Shown here: piece after piece, positions 7,169-17,100 of the stretch
How positions within the stretch are numbered: the stretch's first letter is position 1
Layout: the number at the start of each line of letters is the position of its first letter
Source: Bacteroidota bacterium
GTDB taxonomy: Bacteria; Bacteroidota; Bacteroidia; Chitinophagales; Chitinophagaceae
DNA: 64,000 nucleotides
Assembly (NCBI GenBank): GCA_018266555.1
Contig: JAFEAF010000011.1
Span: 54,758-118,757, forward strand
Reading direction: 5' to 3'
Translations under genes and position numbers: made by a program
The notes under the pieces: generated by a model
The model's database searches: none
Told to the model about the DNA's origin: nothing
What the model saw: only the letters and a program-made list of their open reading frames with translations

Positions 7169-9511
7169 ATGAAAAATGAATTGCGCAAGCAACAGGCTCT
7201 TGAATACCATTCCAAAGGAAGACCTGGAAAAATTGAAGTAGTTCCTACCAAGGAAGCAAAAACACAAAGAGATCTTTCTTTAGCCTATTCTCCGGGTGTA
7301 GCAGATCCCTGTTTAGAAATAGCCGCAAATGTTGAGAACGTTTATAAATACACCGCCAAAGGAAATCTTGTTGCCGTCATCAGTAATGGCACTGCCGTTC
7401 TTGGGTTGGGTGATATAGGTCCCGAAGCAGGTAAACCGGTAATGGAAGGAAAAGGAGTCCTCTTCAAAATTTTTGCCGACATTGACGTTTTTGATATTGA
7501 GGTTAATGAAAAAGATCCTGAAAAATTTGTTCAGATTGTAAAATCCCTGGAACCTACTTTCGGCGGTATCAATTTAGAAGACATCAAAGCCCCTGAATGT
7601 TTTTTCATTGAAAAGAAATTAAAAGAGGAATTGAAAATTCCTATCATGCATGATGACCAGCATGGCACTGCCATCATCAGTGCTGCGGCGTTACTGAATG
7701 CACTGGAAATACAAAAGAAAAAAATTGAAAAGGCAAAATTTGTTGTAAGCGGAGCCGGAGCGGCGGCTATTGCCTGTTGTCAATTATATGAAGCACTTGG
7801 AGCAAAGCATGAAAATTTCCTGATGTTTGATCGCCAGGGATTGTTATACAAAGGCAGATCGGACATGGATGATCTCAAAAAAATGTATGTTGTAGCCGAT
7901 CATGATAAATCATTGGCAGAAGCAATGAAAGATGCTGATGTATTTATAGGATTAAGTGCCGGCAATGTGTTGTCTCAGGACATGGTAAAAAGTATGGCAA
8001 AAAATCCGATTGTTTTTGCGATGGCCAACCCTGATCCTGAAATAAGCTGGGACGATGCTACGTCCGTCAGAAAAGATATAATCATGGCAACGGGGCGCAG
8101 CGATTATCCGAACCAGGTAAATAATGTACTCGGGTTCCCTTATATTTTCCGGGGCGCTTTGGATGTTCGGGCCACACAGATCAATGAAGCCATGAAATTA
8201 GCTGCGGTAAAAGCTTTGGCAGAATTAACCAAAACTGCGGTGCCGGATATTGTGAACATGGCCTACAATGAAAAAAGTATTTCTTTTGGTCCCAATTATA
8301 TTATTCCCAAACCGCTTGACCCCCGACTAATTTCTACCGTAGCACCTGCTGTAGCTAAGGCTGCTATGGATAGTGGTGTGGCGCAAACTCCTATTTTAAA
8401 TTGGGATTCTTACACTACTGATCTTAATAAACGGTTAGGACTCGACAACCAGGTAATGCGCATCATTGGTAACAAAGCACGCCGTGATCCCAAACGGATT
8501 GTTTTTGCTGAAGCAGATAATGTAAAAATTTTAAAAGCAGCTCAAATTATTTTTGATGATGGTATCGGCTACCCGATTTTGTTGGGTGATGAAAATAAAA
8601 TAAGGGGAATTGCTGCGGCAAATGCAATTGACATAGAAAGTATTCCCATATTTGATCCACGCAGCGATGCGATGGAAGAAAAAAGAAATGCATATTCGGA
8701 AATATTTTTTCAGAAAAGAGGGCGCAAAGGTTTTAATGCTTATGAATCAAAAAAAGTAATGAAAGACCGGAACTATTTTGGCTGCATGATGGTAGAGTGT
8801 GGCGATGCGGATGCCATGATCTCAGGCCTTGCGAAAAATTATCCTGATACTATTCGCCCGGCATTACACACCATCGGTACAGAAGAAGGTGTTAAAAAAA
8901 TTGCCGGCATGTACCTCATGCTTACCAAAAGGGGGCCTTTATTTTTGGCAGATACTACAGTTAACTTTAACCCTACTGCAGAAGAATTAGCTGATATTAC
9001 TTTATTGGTGGCCAATGAAATAAAAAATTTCAACATCACTCCCAGAATAGCCATGCTGAGTTACTCCAATTTCGGCAGCAGCAATTCACCCGAAGCCCGG
9101 TTAATGGCCGAAGCAAGAAAAATTGTGAAGCAAAAAATGCCGTCCCTCGTTATAGATGGAGAGATGCAGGCCAGTGTAGCCTTTAATAAAGAATTGATGA
9201 AAGAAAATTATCCATTCTGTGAGTTGGTGGATAAAGATGTCAATACACTTATTTTCCCCAACCTTGCTTCGGGAAATATTGCATACAACCTGATGAAGGA
9301 ATTGGAAACAGCTGATGCTATCGGCCCTATTTTACTTGGACTAAAAAAACCGGTACATATATTACAATTAGGAAGCTCCGTTCGCAGTATTCTGAATATG
9401 GCGCTGGTAGCTGTGGTGGATGCACAAATTAAATGTAAAGCACCTACCGAAGAAATCATCAAAAAGTCACGTTGGTGGAAACGACTCCGGAAATCAGCCA
9501 AAGAAGACTGA
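7169..9511 (+). CDS. maeB: NADP-dependent malic enzyme with C-terminal phosphotransacetylase-like domain
   Basis: A 780-residue cytoplasmic enzyme converting malate to pyruvate and CO2 with NADPH formation. The N-terminal malic domain (about 1-160) shows [15 protein letters not shown] and [30 protein letters not shown] precedes the Rossmann domain with [13 protein letters not shown]. From about residue 430 a phosphotransacetylase-like domain follows ([27 protein letters not shown] end), which in MaeB proteins is generally regulatory. The length is typical of MaeB. Upstream lies a diverged copy of its own promoter and first codons, plus the AbiE scar. Its present -7 region (TATTTCGT) is weaker than that of the copy. 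Confidence 0.95.
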   Translation: MKNELRKQQALEYHSKGRPGKIEVVPTKEAKTQRDLSLAYSPGVADPCLEIAANVENVYKYTAKGNLVAVISNGTAVLGLGDIGPEAGKPVMEGKGVLFKIFADIDVFDIEVNEKDPEKFVQIVKSLEPTFGGINLEDIKAPECFFIEKKLKEELKIPIMHDDQHGTAIISAAALLNALEIQKKKIEKAKFVVSGAGAAAIACCQLYEALGAKHENFLMFDRQGLLYKGRSDMDDLKKMYVVADHDKSLAEAMKDADVFIGLSAGNVLSQDMVKSMAKNPIVFAMANPDPEISWDDATSVRKDIIMATGRSDYPNQVNNVLGFPYIFRGALDVRATQINEAMKLAAVKALAELTKTAVPDIVNMAYNEKSISFGPNYIIPKPLDPRLISTVAPAVAKAAMDSGVAQTPILNWDSYTTDLNKRLGLDNQVMRIIGNKARRDPKRIVFAEADNVKILKAAQIIFDDGIGYPILLGDENKIRGIAAANAIDIESIPIFDPRSDAMEEKRNAYSEIFFQKRGRKGFNAYESKKVMKDRNYFGCMMVECGDADAMISGLAKNYPDTIRPALHTIGTEEGVKKIAGMYLMLTKRGPLFLADTTVNFNPTAEELADITLLVANEIKNFNITPRIAMLSYSNFGSSNSPEARLMAEARKIVKQKMPSLVIDGEMQASVAFNKELMKENYPFCELVDKDVNTLIFPNLASGNIAYNLMKELETADAIGPILLGLKKPVHILQLGSSVRSILNMALVAVVDAQIKCKAPTEEIIKKSRWWKRLRKSAKED

Positions 9512-9575
9512 TAAATATAACAACCTGTAAAAATTTTGAAATGAAAACTTTCATTCCGGCTTAATTTTTCATTGC

Positions 9576-9583
9576 TACATTTG
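9576..9583 (+). promoter_or_regulatory. -7 box (TACATTTG) before the MlaE-like gene
   Basis: Exact TAnnTTTG match 13 nt upstream of the ATG at 9597. The -33 element is weak. Confidence 0.5.
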
Positions 9584-9596
9584 TATTTTACATTAC

Positions 9597-10334
9597 ATGA
9601 ATATTTTCAGAAACATAGGCCGATACCTTCTGATGATCAAGGGTATGTTTTCCCGGCCGGAAAACGGGAAAATGTATTGGAAAGAATTCATGCGTCAATG
9701 TTCGGAAATTGGTATTGGTTCATTAGGAATTGTTGCTATCATTTCAGTATTTATCGGCGCTGTATCTACCATTCAAACCGCATACCAGTTAGTTAGCCCA
9801 TTAATTCCGCCTTCTACTATTGCACAAATAGTCCGGGACACCGTGATCCTGGAATTTGCACCCACACTTGTATGTATTGTATTAGCAGGTGTGGTTGGCA
9901 GCAAGATAGCCAGTGAATTGGGAAATATGCGGGTCAGTGAACAAATAGATGCATTGGAAATTATGGGCATTAATACCAAAACCTATTTGATTTTACCAAA
10001 AATTGTTGCAGCACTTGTAGTAGTACCCATGCTGGTGGTACTCTCCATGGTGCTTGGAATTTGGGGAGGAAGATTGGCGGGGTCAATGGCAAATATTCTT
10101 TCAGGCTATACTTATGACAAAGGGCTTTTGGAAAGTTTTGTTCCCTACAATGTAATTTTTGCCTTGATTAAATCTTATGCATTTGCTTTTATCATTGCGA
10201 GTATTTCTGCTTATCATGGCTATTTTGTAAAAGGCGGGGCATTGGAAATTGGTAAAGCCAGTACAAAAGCCGTTGTAATCAGTTGTATTCTGATTCTTTT
10301 TAGTGATTATGTTTTATCAGCCTTGTTACTCTAA
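9597..10334 (+). CDS. mlaE: MlaE-like ABC transporter permease
   Basis: A 245-residue inner-membrane permease with about five or six hydrophobic segments and the MlaE signature ASELGNMRVSEQIDALEIMG. MlaE-type permeases work with an MlaF ATPase and normally an MCE-domain lipid shuttle to move phospholipids between the membranes. Here the ATPase is the next-but-one gene, and no MCE-domain gene lies in the window. The start at 9597 follows a promoter box and gives MNIFRNIGRYLL. Confidence 0.9.
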   Translation: MNIFRNIGRYLLMIKGMFSRPENGKMYWKEFMRQCSEIGIGSLGIVAIISVFIGAVSTIQTAYQLVSPLIPPSTIAQIVRDTVILEFAPTLVCIVLAGVVGSKIASELGNMRVSEQIDALEIMGINTKTYLILPKIVAALVVVPMLVVLSMVLGIWGGRLAGSMANILSGYTYDKGLLESFVPYNVIFALIKSYAFAFIIASISAYHGYFVKGGALEIGKASTKAVVISCILILFSDYVLSALLL

Positions 10335-10336
10335 AA

Positions 10337-11293
10337 ATGTCCATTCCTCATTTTAATAAATTCTTTCTTGCAGCCTGGTTCATCTCAGGAATAGCGAGCC
10401 TGTTCTTCTTTTTTAAAAAAAATGATTTTGGCAGTTATACAAAATGGTCCACTTATAATGATTTGTATCCTGAAAATGGCCCTGCTGTTTATGAATTAGA
10501 AAAATGGCAGAAATGCAGGAGTCAATACAGCGAGGAAGAATTAAAAGAAGCAAAAAAATTATCTTCAGATGAAGCGGGGATAAAAGAGGATGATCCTGTT
10601 TTTACAAAAACAATTAAACTTGGACAATGGATCATTAATAATTTATGGGAATGTAAAACCGGGCGGCCACCCGATTCCATTGACCGGCTCCGCCCTTTAG
10701 CAATTTGGGATGCAGCTAAATCAAATAAAACTCCGGTTTGGTGCGGCACATACGGAGCATTATTTTTATTTTTTTGTACCTCGCAAAATATCACCTGCAG
10801 GTACCTGGAAAGTATCGGCAAAACAGATGGGCATGTTGTAGACGAATGTTATATACCCGAACTTAAAAAATGGGTTATGGTGGATCTTACCCATAAAATC
10901 ATAATGGCAAAAGATTCAAAGGGCAACTATCTGAATGCGGTGGATATAAAAAATATTTACCGGAATGGATTAAGCAATATGGTCTGGGTGCACTATGTAA
11001 AAAAAAATGATTCTGCGACCTGGACGCCTGCTGATAGTGCCAATACTGAATGGAATTTGTATTTAGGCGAGGAAAGTATTTTGCGGTACTACCATCTCAT
11101 TTACCTGACGATGGCATATAAAAATTCAGAAAAACTGAAGCGTTATTTTTTGCCGGTTGCCTGGTACGAAATTTATACAGAAGCACCCCGTTACAATATA
11201 CTTTTTTTTATAAGGAGTTTTATCACTTTAATATGGCTGCTTATGAGTATTTTTATAGTTCTTAAACTTTTTAAACTAAAGAGAAGGGCTTGA
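10337..11293 (+). CDS. Membrane-anchored transglutaminase-like protein
   Basis: 318 residues with a hydrophobic segment near the N-terminus (about 8-25) and another at the C-terminus (about 287-312). The central domain has a transglutaminase/papain-like Cys-His-Asp order: VWCGTYGALFLFF (Cys), DGHVVDECYI (His) and KKWVMVDLTHK (Asp). It could be a peptidase or cross-linking enzyme, or a non-catalytic scaffold. It lies 2 bp after the MlaE-like gene and overlaps the MlaF-like gene by 4 bp, so the three are almost certainly co-translated. A role in lipid transport or envelope maintenance is inference. Confidence 0.7.
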   Translation: MSIPHFNKFFLAAWFISGIASLFFFFKKNDFGSYTKWSTYNDLYPENGPAVYELEKWQKCRSQYSEEELKEAKKLSSDEAGIKEDDPVFTKTIKLGQWIINNLWECKTGRPPDSIDRLRPLAIWDAAKSNKTPVWCGTYGALFLFFCTSQNITCRYLESIGKTDGHVVDECYIPELKKWVMVDLTHKIIMAKDSKGNYLNAVDIKNIYRNGLSNMVWVHYVKKNDSATWTPADSANTEWNLYLGEESILRYYHLIYLTMAYKNSEKLKRYFLPVAWYEIYTEAPRYNILFFIRSFITLIWLLMSIFIVLKLFKLKRRA

Positions 11294-12087
11294 TCGAAGT
11301 AAAAAACATAAAGAAATCCTTTGGCGACCGGGTAGTACTGGAAGAGATTTCTGCCGTGATGAAATCAGGCCAATGCAATCTCATCATCGGTGCCAGCGGA
11401 AGCGGAAAAACTGTATTGATGAAATGTATGGTAGGCCTTTTTGAACCGGATGCAGGAGAAGTTTTATTCAATGGTAAAAGTTTTACTTCTATGAAACACC
11501 TGGAGCGAACTGAAATACGAAAGGAAATTGGTATGCTTTTCCAGGGCTCTGCTCTTTTTGACAGCCTGACTGTTGAAGAAAATGTAATGTTCCCATTGAA
11601 TATGTTTACCAAATGGGCATTAAAACAAAAATTAGACAGAGTAAATGAAGTTTTAGCAAGGGTAAATTTAGTTGACACCAATAAAAAATTCCCTGCTGAG
11701 CTAAGCGGTGGTATGAAAAAAAGAGTTGGTATTGCCCGTGCCATTGTATTGAATCCAAAATATCTTTTCTGTGATGAGCCTAACTCAGGCCTTGATCCTC
11801 AAACTTCACTGGTCATTGATAAACTAATCCGGGAAATAACGACGGAATATAATATTACTACCGTAGTAAATACACATGATATGAACAGCGTGATGGAAAT
11901 AGGGAATTATATTCTTTATATGTACAAGGGTAAAAAAGAGTGGGAAGGAACAAATAAAGAAATCATCTTTACGAAGAACCGGCTCCTGAACGAATTTATT
12001 TTTGCATCTGAATTTTTACAGGATGCCAAGCAAATGCGGATGCTTGAAGAAAGCGGTAAAATGCCGAATCCGCATAAGCCTCAGTAG
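11290..12087 (+). CDS. mlaF: MlaF-like ABC transporter ATP-binding protein
   Basis: A 265-residue ATPase subunit for the MlaE-like permease. Visible are Walker A GASGSGKT, the Q-loop, signature [15 protein letters not shown], Walker [13 protein letters not shown] and the H-loop VNTHDM. The frame begins at a TTG overlapping the TGA of the preceding gene (TTGA), giving [12 protein letters not shown], the normal start of the family; no ATG would give a complete N-terminus. TTG initiation with overlap suggests translational coupling. Confidence 0.92.
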   Translation: MIEVKNIKKSFGDRVVLEEISAVMKSGQCNLIIGASGSGKTVLMKCMVGLFEPDAGEVLFNGKSFTSMKHLERTEIRKEIGMLFQGSALFDSLTVEENVMFPLNMFTKWALKQKLDRVNEVLARVNLVDTNKKFPAELSGGMKKRVGIARAIVLNPKYLFCDEPNSGLDPQTSLVIDKLIREITTEYNITTVVNTHDMNSVMEIGNYILYMYKGKKEWEGTNKEIIFTKNRLLNEFIFASEFLQDAKQMRMLEESGKMPNPHKPQ

Positions 12088-12127
12088 AAAAATTTCATTC
12101 GCTCCATATTCATTGCGTTTTAAGACT

Positions 12128-12135
12128 TATTTTTG
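12128..12135 (+). promoter_or_regulatory. -7 box (TATTTTTG) before sucD
   Basis: Exact TAnnTTTG match, 19 nt upstream of the sucD ATG and 40 nt after the preceding stop. No clear -33 element. Confidence 0.45.
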
Positions 12136-12154
12136 CCGGACTTTTAAAATTTGT

Positions 12155-13030
12155 ATGAGTATTCTTGTAAATAAAAATTCGAAAATCTTAGTTCAGGGTT
12201 TCACCGGTACAGAAGGCACTTTTCATGCAACACAAATGATTGAATACGGCACTGAAGTTGTTGGTGGTGTTACTCCCGGAAAAGGGGGCAGCAGACATTT
12301 GGAGCGTCCTGTGTTCAACACTGTGGCAGATTGTGTAAAAGATACCGGAGCAGATGTCAGTATCATTTTTGTTCCTCCGGCATTTGCTGCAGATGCAATC
12401 ATGGAATCAGCAGAAGCAGGTATCCGACTGGTCGTTTGCATCACCGAAGGCATCCCGACACAGGATATGGTGAATGTAAAAAATTACTTGTCGGGAAAAA
12501 ATACAAGGTTGGTTGGGCCGAATTGCCCAGGAGTAATTACAGCTGGTGAATGTAAAGTTGGAATTATGCCCGGATTTGTATTTATTCCCGGCAGAATTGG
12601 AATCGTTTCTAAATCAGGAACGCTTACGTATGAAGCCGCTGACCAGGTGGCAAAAGCCGGTCTTGGAATTTCCACCGCAGTAGGTATCGGCGGCGATCCG
12701 ATTATCGGCACCACTACCAAAGAAGCTGTTGAATTATTTTTCAACGACCCGGATACGGATGCCGTTGTTATGATTGGTGAAATCGGGGGTGGTATGGAAG
12801 CTGAAGCAGCAAGATGGATAAAAGAAAATAAAAACAAAAAACCTGTAGTGGGTTTTATTGCAGGCCAAACCGCACCTCCCGGGCGAAGAATGGGGCATGC
12901 CGGAGCCATTGTAGGCGGAGCTGATGATACCGCAGCCGCAAAAATGAAAATTATGACTGAATGTGGTATTCATGTGGTGAAAAGCCCGGCGGATATTGGC
13001 AAGCGAATGGCAGAAGTAATAAAGAAATAA
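12155..13030 (+). CDS. sucD: Succinyl-CoA ligase, alpha subunit
   Basis: The 291-residue alpha subunit of the TCA-cycle enzyme forming succinate and ATP or GTP from succinyl-CoA. Motifs: [13 protein letters not shown], the CoA-binding [27 protein letters not shown], and [13 protein letters not shown] with the histidine that is phosphorylated in the family. The ATG at 12155 ([15 protein letters not shown]) gives the standard N-terminus; longer upstream extensions run through the mlaF end. The beta subunit (sucC) is not in the window. A strong terminator follows. Confidence 0.95.
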   Translation: MSILVNKNSKILVQGFTGTEGTFHATQMIEYGTEVVGGVTPGKGGSRHLERPVFNTVADCVKDTGADVSIIFVPPAFAADAIMESAEAGIRLVVCITEGIPTQDMVNVKNYLSGKNTRLVGPNCPGVITAGECKVGIMPGFVFIPGRIGIVSKSGTLTYEAADQVAKAGLGISTAVGIGGDPIIGTTTKEAVELFFNDPDTDAVVMIGEIGGGMEAEAARWIKENKNKKPVVGFIAGQTAPPGRRMGHAGAIVGGADDTAAAKMKIMTECGIHVVKSPADIGKRMAEVIKK

Positions 13031-13039
13031 TTATAAAAG

Positions 13040-13070
13040 AAAACCTCCCATTCATACAGGGAGGTTTTTT
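13040..13070 (+). terminator. Rho-independent terminator after sucD
   Basis: AAACCTCCC (13041-13049) pairs with GGGAGGTTT (13059-13067), followed by a T-run. It also lies after the 3' end of the convergent DUF4476 gene, so it may serve both. Confidence 0.85.
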
Positions 13071-13091
13071 CATTCAAGCCATGATCAATTT

Positions 13092-13853
13092 TTATCTGAA
13101 ATTCTGAATATACTGACTCAACGCAGCTTTACTGCTGCTGAAAGAAAGCTCATCAAATACACATTGATAGTTCCGCTGGTCAACAGTTTTGCCATAGGCC
13201 AATTTTGCCAAGTCCAGCTTATTATTATCATAACTGAATAACTGAAGCATTTGTTTTACTTGTGAAGAAGTGAAATAATTGGTGTTTATGATTTGTCTTG
13301 CAGAAACCACTTTATTGTTTTCATACCATTCTTTATTGATAGATTGCAAAACAAAATCAAAATCCTTGTCATTCATAGCTCTGCTGTACCTATCATTATC
13401 ATAATCATCATTGCGATTATACCTGTCATCCCTGTCTCCATCATGGTAATCTCTGTCAAAATAATGATCGTCATCATCCTGGTTTCTCATTCTGTTTCCT
13501 TTGATTTTTCTTTCTTCAATATCAGATTGGCCAAAACGGTCAATAGTAATGGAGATTAGTCTTCCAGGTTTTACAAAAAGATTATCGGCATAAACCAGCT
13601 CATATTTTTTTATCATATCGCTGAAAAAACCTGTGTTTTTCTGCCGATATACTTTCACATTATGCATGCCTGAACGAACATCACGAATCAGCAAAGTATT
13701 GTCTTCCGAAAGAAAATATCTGCCATCCATAACTACTTTCACATCTCCCCGGTTGTTTGATTTTACAAACAAGCTCCCCGAAGGCCGGTTGTCTGTTGCA
13801 AAGACGGAAATGCTTAAAAAGAAAAAAACTAAAAGTGTAGAGATTGTTTTCAT
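13092..13853 (-). CDS. Secreted DUF4476 protein
   Basis: 253 residues from the ATG at 13853 (MKTISTLLVFFFLSISVFA), a clear signal peptide; an ATG eight codons upstream is less likely. The middle (about 125-165) is a low-complexity Asp/Arg/Tyr-rich linker. The last about 90 residues, beginning near DKDFDFVLQSINKEW and ending ALSQYIQNF, form a DUF4476 domain, common in Bacteroidota and of unknown function. The N-terminal part has a short beta-rich region of PEGA-like character (LFVKSNNRGDVKVVMDGRYF). Divergent from the alpha-2-macroglobulin gene. Confidence 0.8.
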   Translation of the reverse strand: MKTISTLLVFFFLSISVFATDNRPSGSLFVKSNNRGDVKVVMDGRYFLSEDNTLLIRDVRSGMHNVKVYRQKNTGFFSDMIKKYELVYADNLFVKPGRLISITIDRFGQSDIEERKIKGNRMRNQDDDDHYFDRDYHDGDRDDRYNRNDDYDNDRYSRAMNDKDFDFVLQSINKEWYENNKVVSARQIINTNYFTSSQVKQMLQLFSYDNNKLDLAKLAYGKTVDQRNYQCVFDELSFSSSKAALSQYIQNFR

Positions 13854-14145
13854 ACATTTAAATTTTGGGGTCATCAAATTTGTTTACACTTCATAAATTC
13901 CAATGCCGTGCCATCATGCCAAATTCGTTTGCAAGGAAACGTTAAAGGATTTTTATTCAATGGGCTTTAGTTAAAAAAAGAAAGTTTGCTTCAACAATTA
14001 AACTTTTAAAATCCGGTTACAGAGAACACAAAATCTAACAGAGAGCACCTGTAAAAAATATTTCGCATCGTTTTTATGAAATTATAGACGATTATGCATC
14101 CTAAACAAGCATACAATCATTTACTTTGTACTAAATTTTACTCTC

Positions 14146-17100
14146 ATGCCCACCCAGCCAATCAAAGCCTTTTTTTTGTTAAGTATTTTATCCATTTTTT
14201 TTTCAGCCGCTTTATCACAACAGCCCATGAAAAATTATGAAAAGGAATGGAAGAAAGTTGACGAGCTCACTCAGAAAAATCTTCCCAAGTCGGCGCTGGA
14301 CCAGGTGAAGAAAATTTATAGCACCGCAAAAAAAGATAAGCAGGATGCCCAGGTCATAAAATCTTTGCTTTACATAACCAACCTGCAGTCTCAAACCCGT
14401 GAGAACAATAATATATTGTCCATAAAAGATTTTGAAAAAGAAATCCTATCTGCCAATCAGCCGGCCCGTTCGCTATTGCAAAGTATAGTTGCCGAAATGT
14501 ATTTAGGATACTTTAATAGTCATCGTTACCAGCTATACAACCGAACGAACACTGCTACTTTTCAAAAAGATGACATAGCTACCTGGACTGCTGACGATCT
14601 TCATAAAAAGATCGGTGAGCTTTATTTGCAATCCATCAAAGAAGAAAAATTACTGGAACAAACAAAGCTGGAACCCTATGATGCCATTATAAATAAAGGA
14701 AATGTACGTCACCTCCGTCCTACCCTGTTTGACCTGCTGGCTCACCGGGCATTGGATTATTTTAAAAGTGATGAAAGAGATATTACCAGGCCTGCTTATG
14801 CATTTGAGATAAACAACTCTTCTGCATTTGACCCGGCTGCAGATTTTATTAAATTAAAATTTCCAACAAAAGATTCAGCATCCCTGCAACAAAAAGCATT
14901 GCTTCTTTTCCAAAAGCTGATTGCGTTTCATTTAAACGATGCAAAGCCTGATGCATTCATTGATGTGGATATAGAAAGAATAGAATTTGTAAATCAAAAA
15001 GGCGTTCAGTCCAATAAAAAAGAATTATATCTCGGTGCGCTGAACCATATAGTTCATCAGTATGAAAATAATCCTGCTGCATCAGAGGCATGGTACCTGA
15101 TAGCCGAACAATATAATACGGATGCCAATGAGTATAAACCATTCGGAGATACGACTCACAAGTTTGACCACATCAAGGCAAAAGAAATATGCGAAAGGGT
15201 TTTACAACAAAAGGATTCTTCCGAAGGAAAGGTAAACTCTTATAACCTGCTCAACCAAATCAATCAGAAAGATCTGAAGTTCTCTGTTGAAAAAATCAAT
15301 ATTCCTAATCAGCCGTTTCGTTCTTTGATTCAGTACAAAAATTTTTCTACCCTGTATCTCCGGATTGTCAAGTCAGATAAGGATCCCATATCAGAAACGG
15401 AAAATTATTATGCTGATAAATTTTGGGAAAAACTTATTGCAACAACTCCATTAAGAAGCTGGCAGCAGTCATTACCTGATACCAAAGACCTGCAACAACA
15501 CAGTGCAGAAATAAAAGTGGATGGTTTGCCGGCGGGCAGATATGTGCTGATCGCTTCTACAGAAAAAGATTTTGATTTGAAAAAAGGAATCATAGGTGCC
15601 CGGTATTTTTATGTCTCCAATATCAGTTTTATCAACAATCAAAAAGACTATTTCGTTCTGAACCGTGAAACCGGTCAGCCGCTTGCAGGCGCTACAATAC
15701 AATCCTGGGAAAGCAGGTATGATTACAAAACATCAAAATACATTTCAGTAAAAGGTAATTCTTTTAAAACAGATGATAAAGGCTATTTCAGATTTATCGG
15801 GAAAAATGATAAGACAACCTACAGTTACGATTACAGGCTTGATATTACCTATAACAATGACCGTCTTTTTCTGAACGACGCATCGTATGATTATTATTAT
15901 AGCAATAATACTGTTAATACTCCAAAAGAAAATACAACCGTATTCCTGTTTACTGATCGTTCTATTTATCGCCCCGGACAAACTGTTTTTTTCAAAGGTA
16001 TTGCAGTAAGCAAAATGAGTGATGAAACAAACAGCAGGATCAGTTCCGGGTACAATTCAAAGATTTATCTGCGAAATGCAAATTATCAAACAATAGATTC
16101 GCTGGATGTGACCACAAATGATTATGGTTCATTTTCCGGAAAGTTTCAATTACCGCAGTCGGGATTGAATGGTTATTTCTCATTGTACATGAAAGATAAC
16201 ATTGGCTCTGTTAATTTTTCAATGGAAGAATATAAACGGCCCAAATTTTTTGTGGACTATGAAAAAATCAAAGGGGGCTATAAAGTCAATGATTCAGTAA
16301 AAATCACAGGCATCGCAAAAGCCTATGCAGGAAATAATATTGACGGAGCTATGGTGAAATACCGTGTGGTTCGACAACCAAGATTGATTTATTCATGGAT
16401 GTTTTGGCGCTGGTGGCAACCGCCGGTAAAAGAAATGGAAATTGCTCACGGTGAAATCCAAACAGATAAAGACGGGAAATTCGAAATACGTTTTAAAGCC
16501 ATCCCCGATTTAACTGTTGATAAAAAATTCGACCCGGTATTTGACTATACAATTTATGCTGATGTTACGGACATCAACGGAGAAACAAGAAGTGGCCAAA
16601 CATCTGTTACGGCCGGTTATCAATCTTTATTGCTGAACATAGAAATTCCTTCTTCTCTTCCGGCTGACAGTTTGAAAAGTATTTCCATCCGTACTACCAA
16701 TATGAGTGGAGAGTTTGAACCTTCAAAAGTTACCGTTATCATTTCAAAACTGAAACAGGAAAACCGTTTGATACGTAATCGGTTTTGGGATCGTCCTGAC
16801 CAGTTCGTGATGACCAAAGAAGAATACATCAAAAATTTTCCACATGATGAATATGATAATGAAACTGACTACCGGAGTTGGGAAAAAGAAAAGAAAGTAA
16901 TAGAAAAATCTGATTCAACAAATGAAAATTCAAAATTTAAAATTCAAGATTCAAAATTCGAGCCTGGCTATTATAAGGCTGAAATTTCAACGAAAGATAA
17001 AGATGGAAATGAAGTTAAAGATGTAAAATATATCGAGCTATATAATGAAAAGAGCAATCAACTTACCTATTCAAAATATTTGTGGACAGAGGGATCAAAT

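Noticed and set aside
13293..13559. Plus-strand frame very rich in Ile/Val (IIIIIIAIIPVIPV)
   Set aside because: It is the antisense of the Asp/Arg/Tyr-rich linker of the DUF4476 protein.
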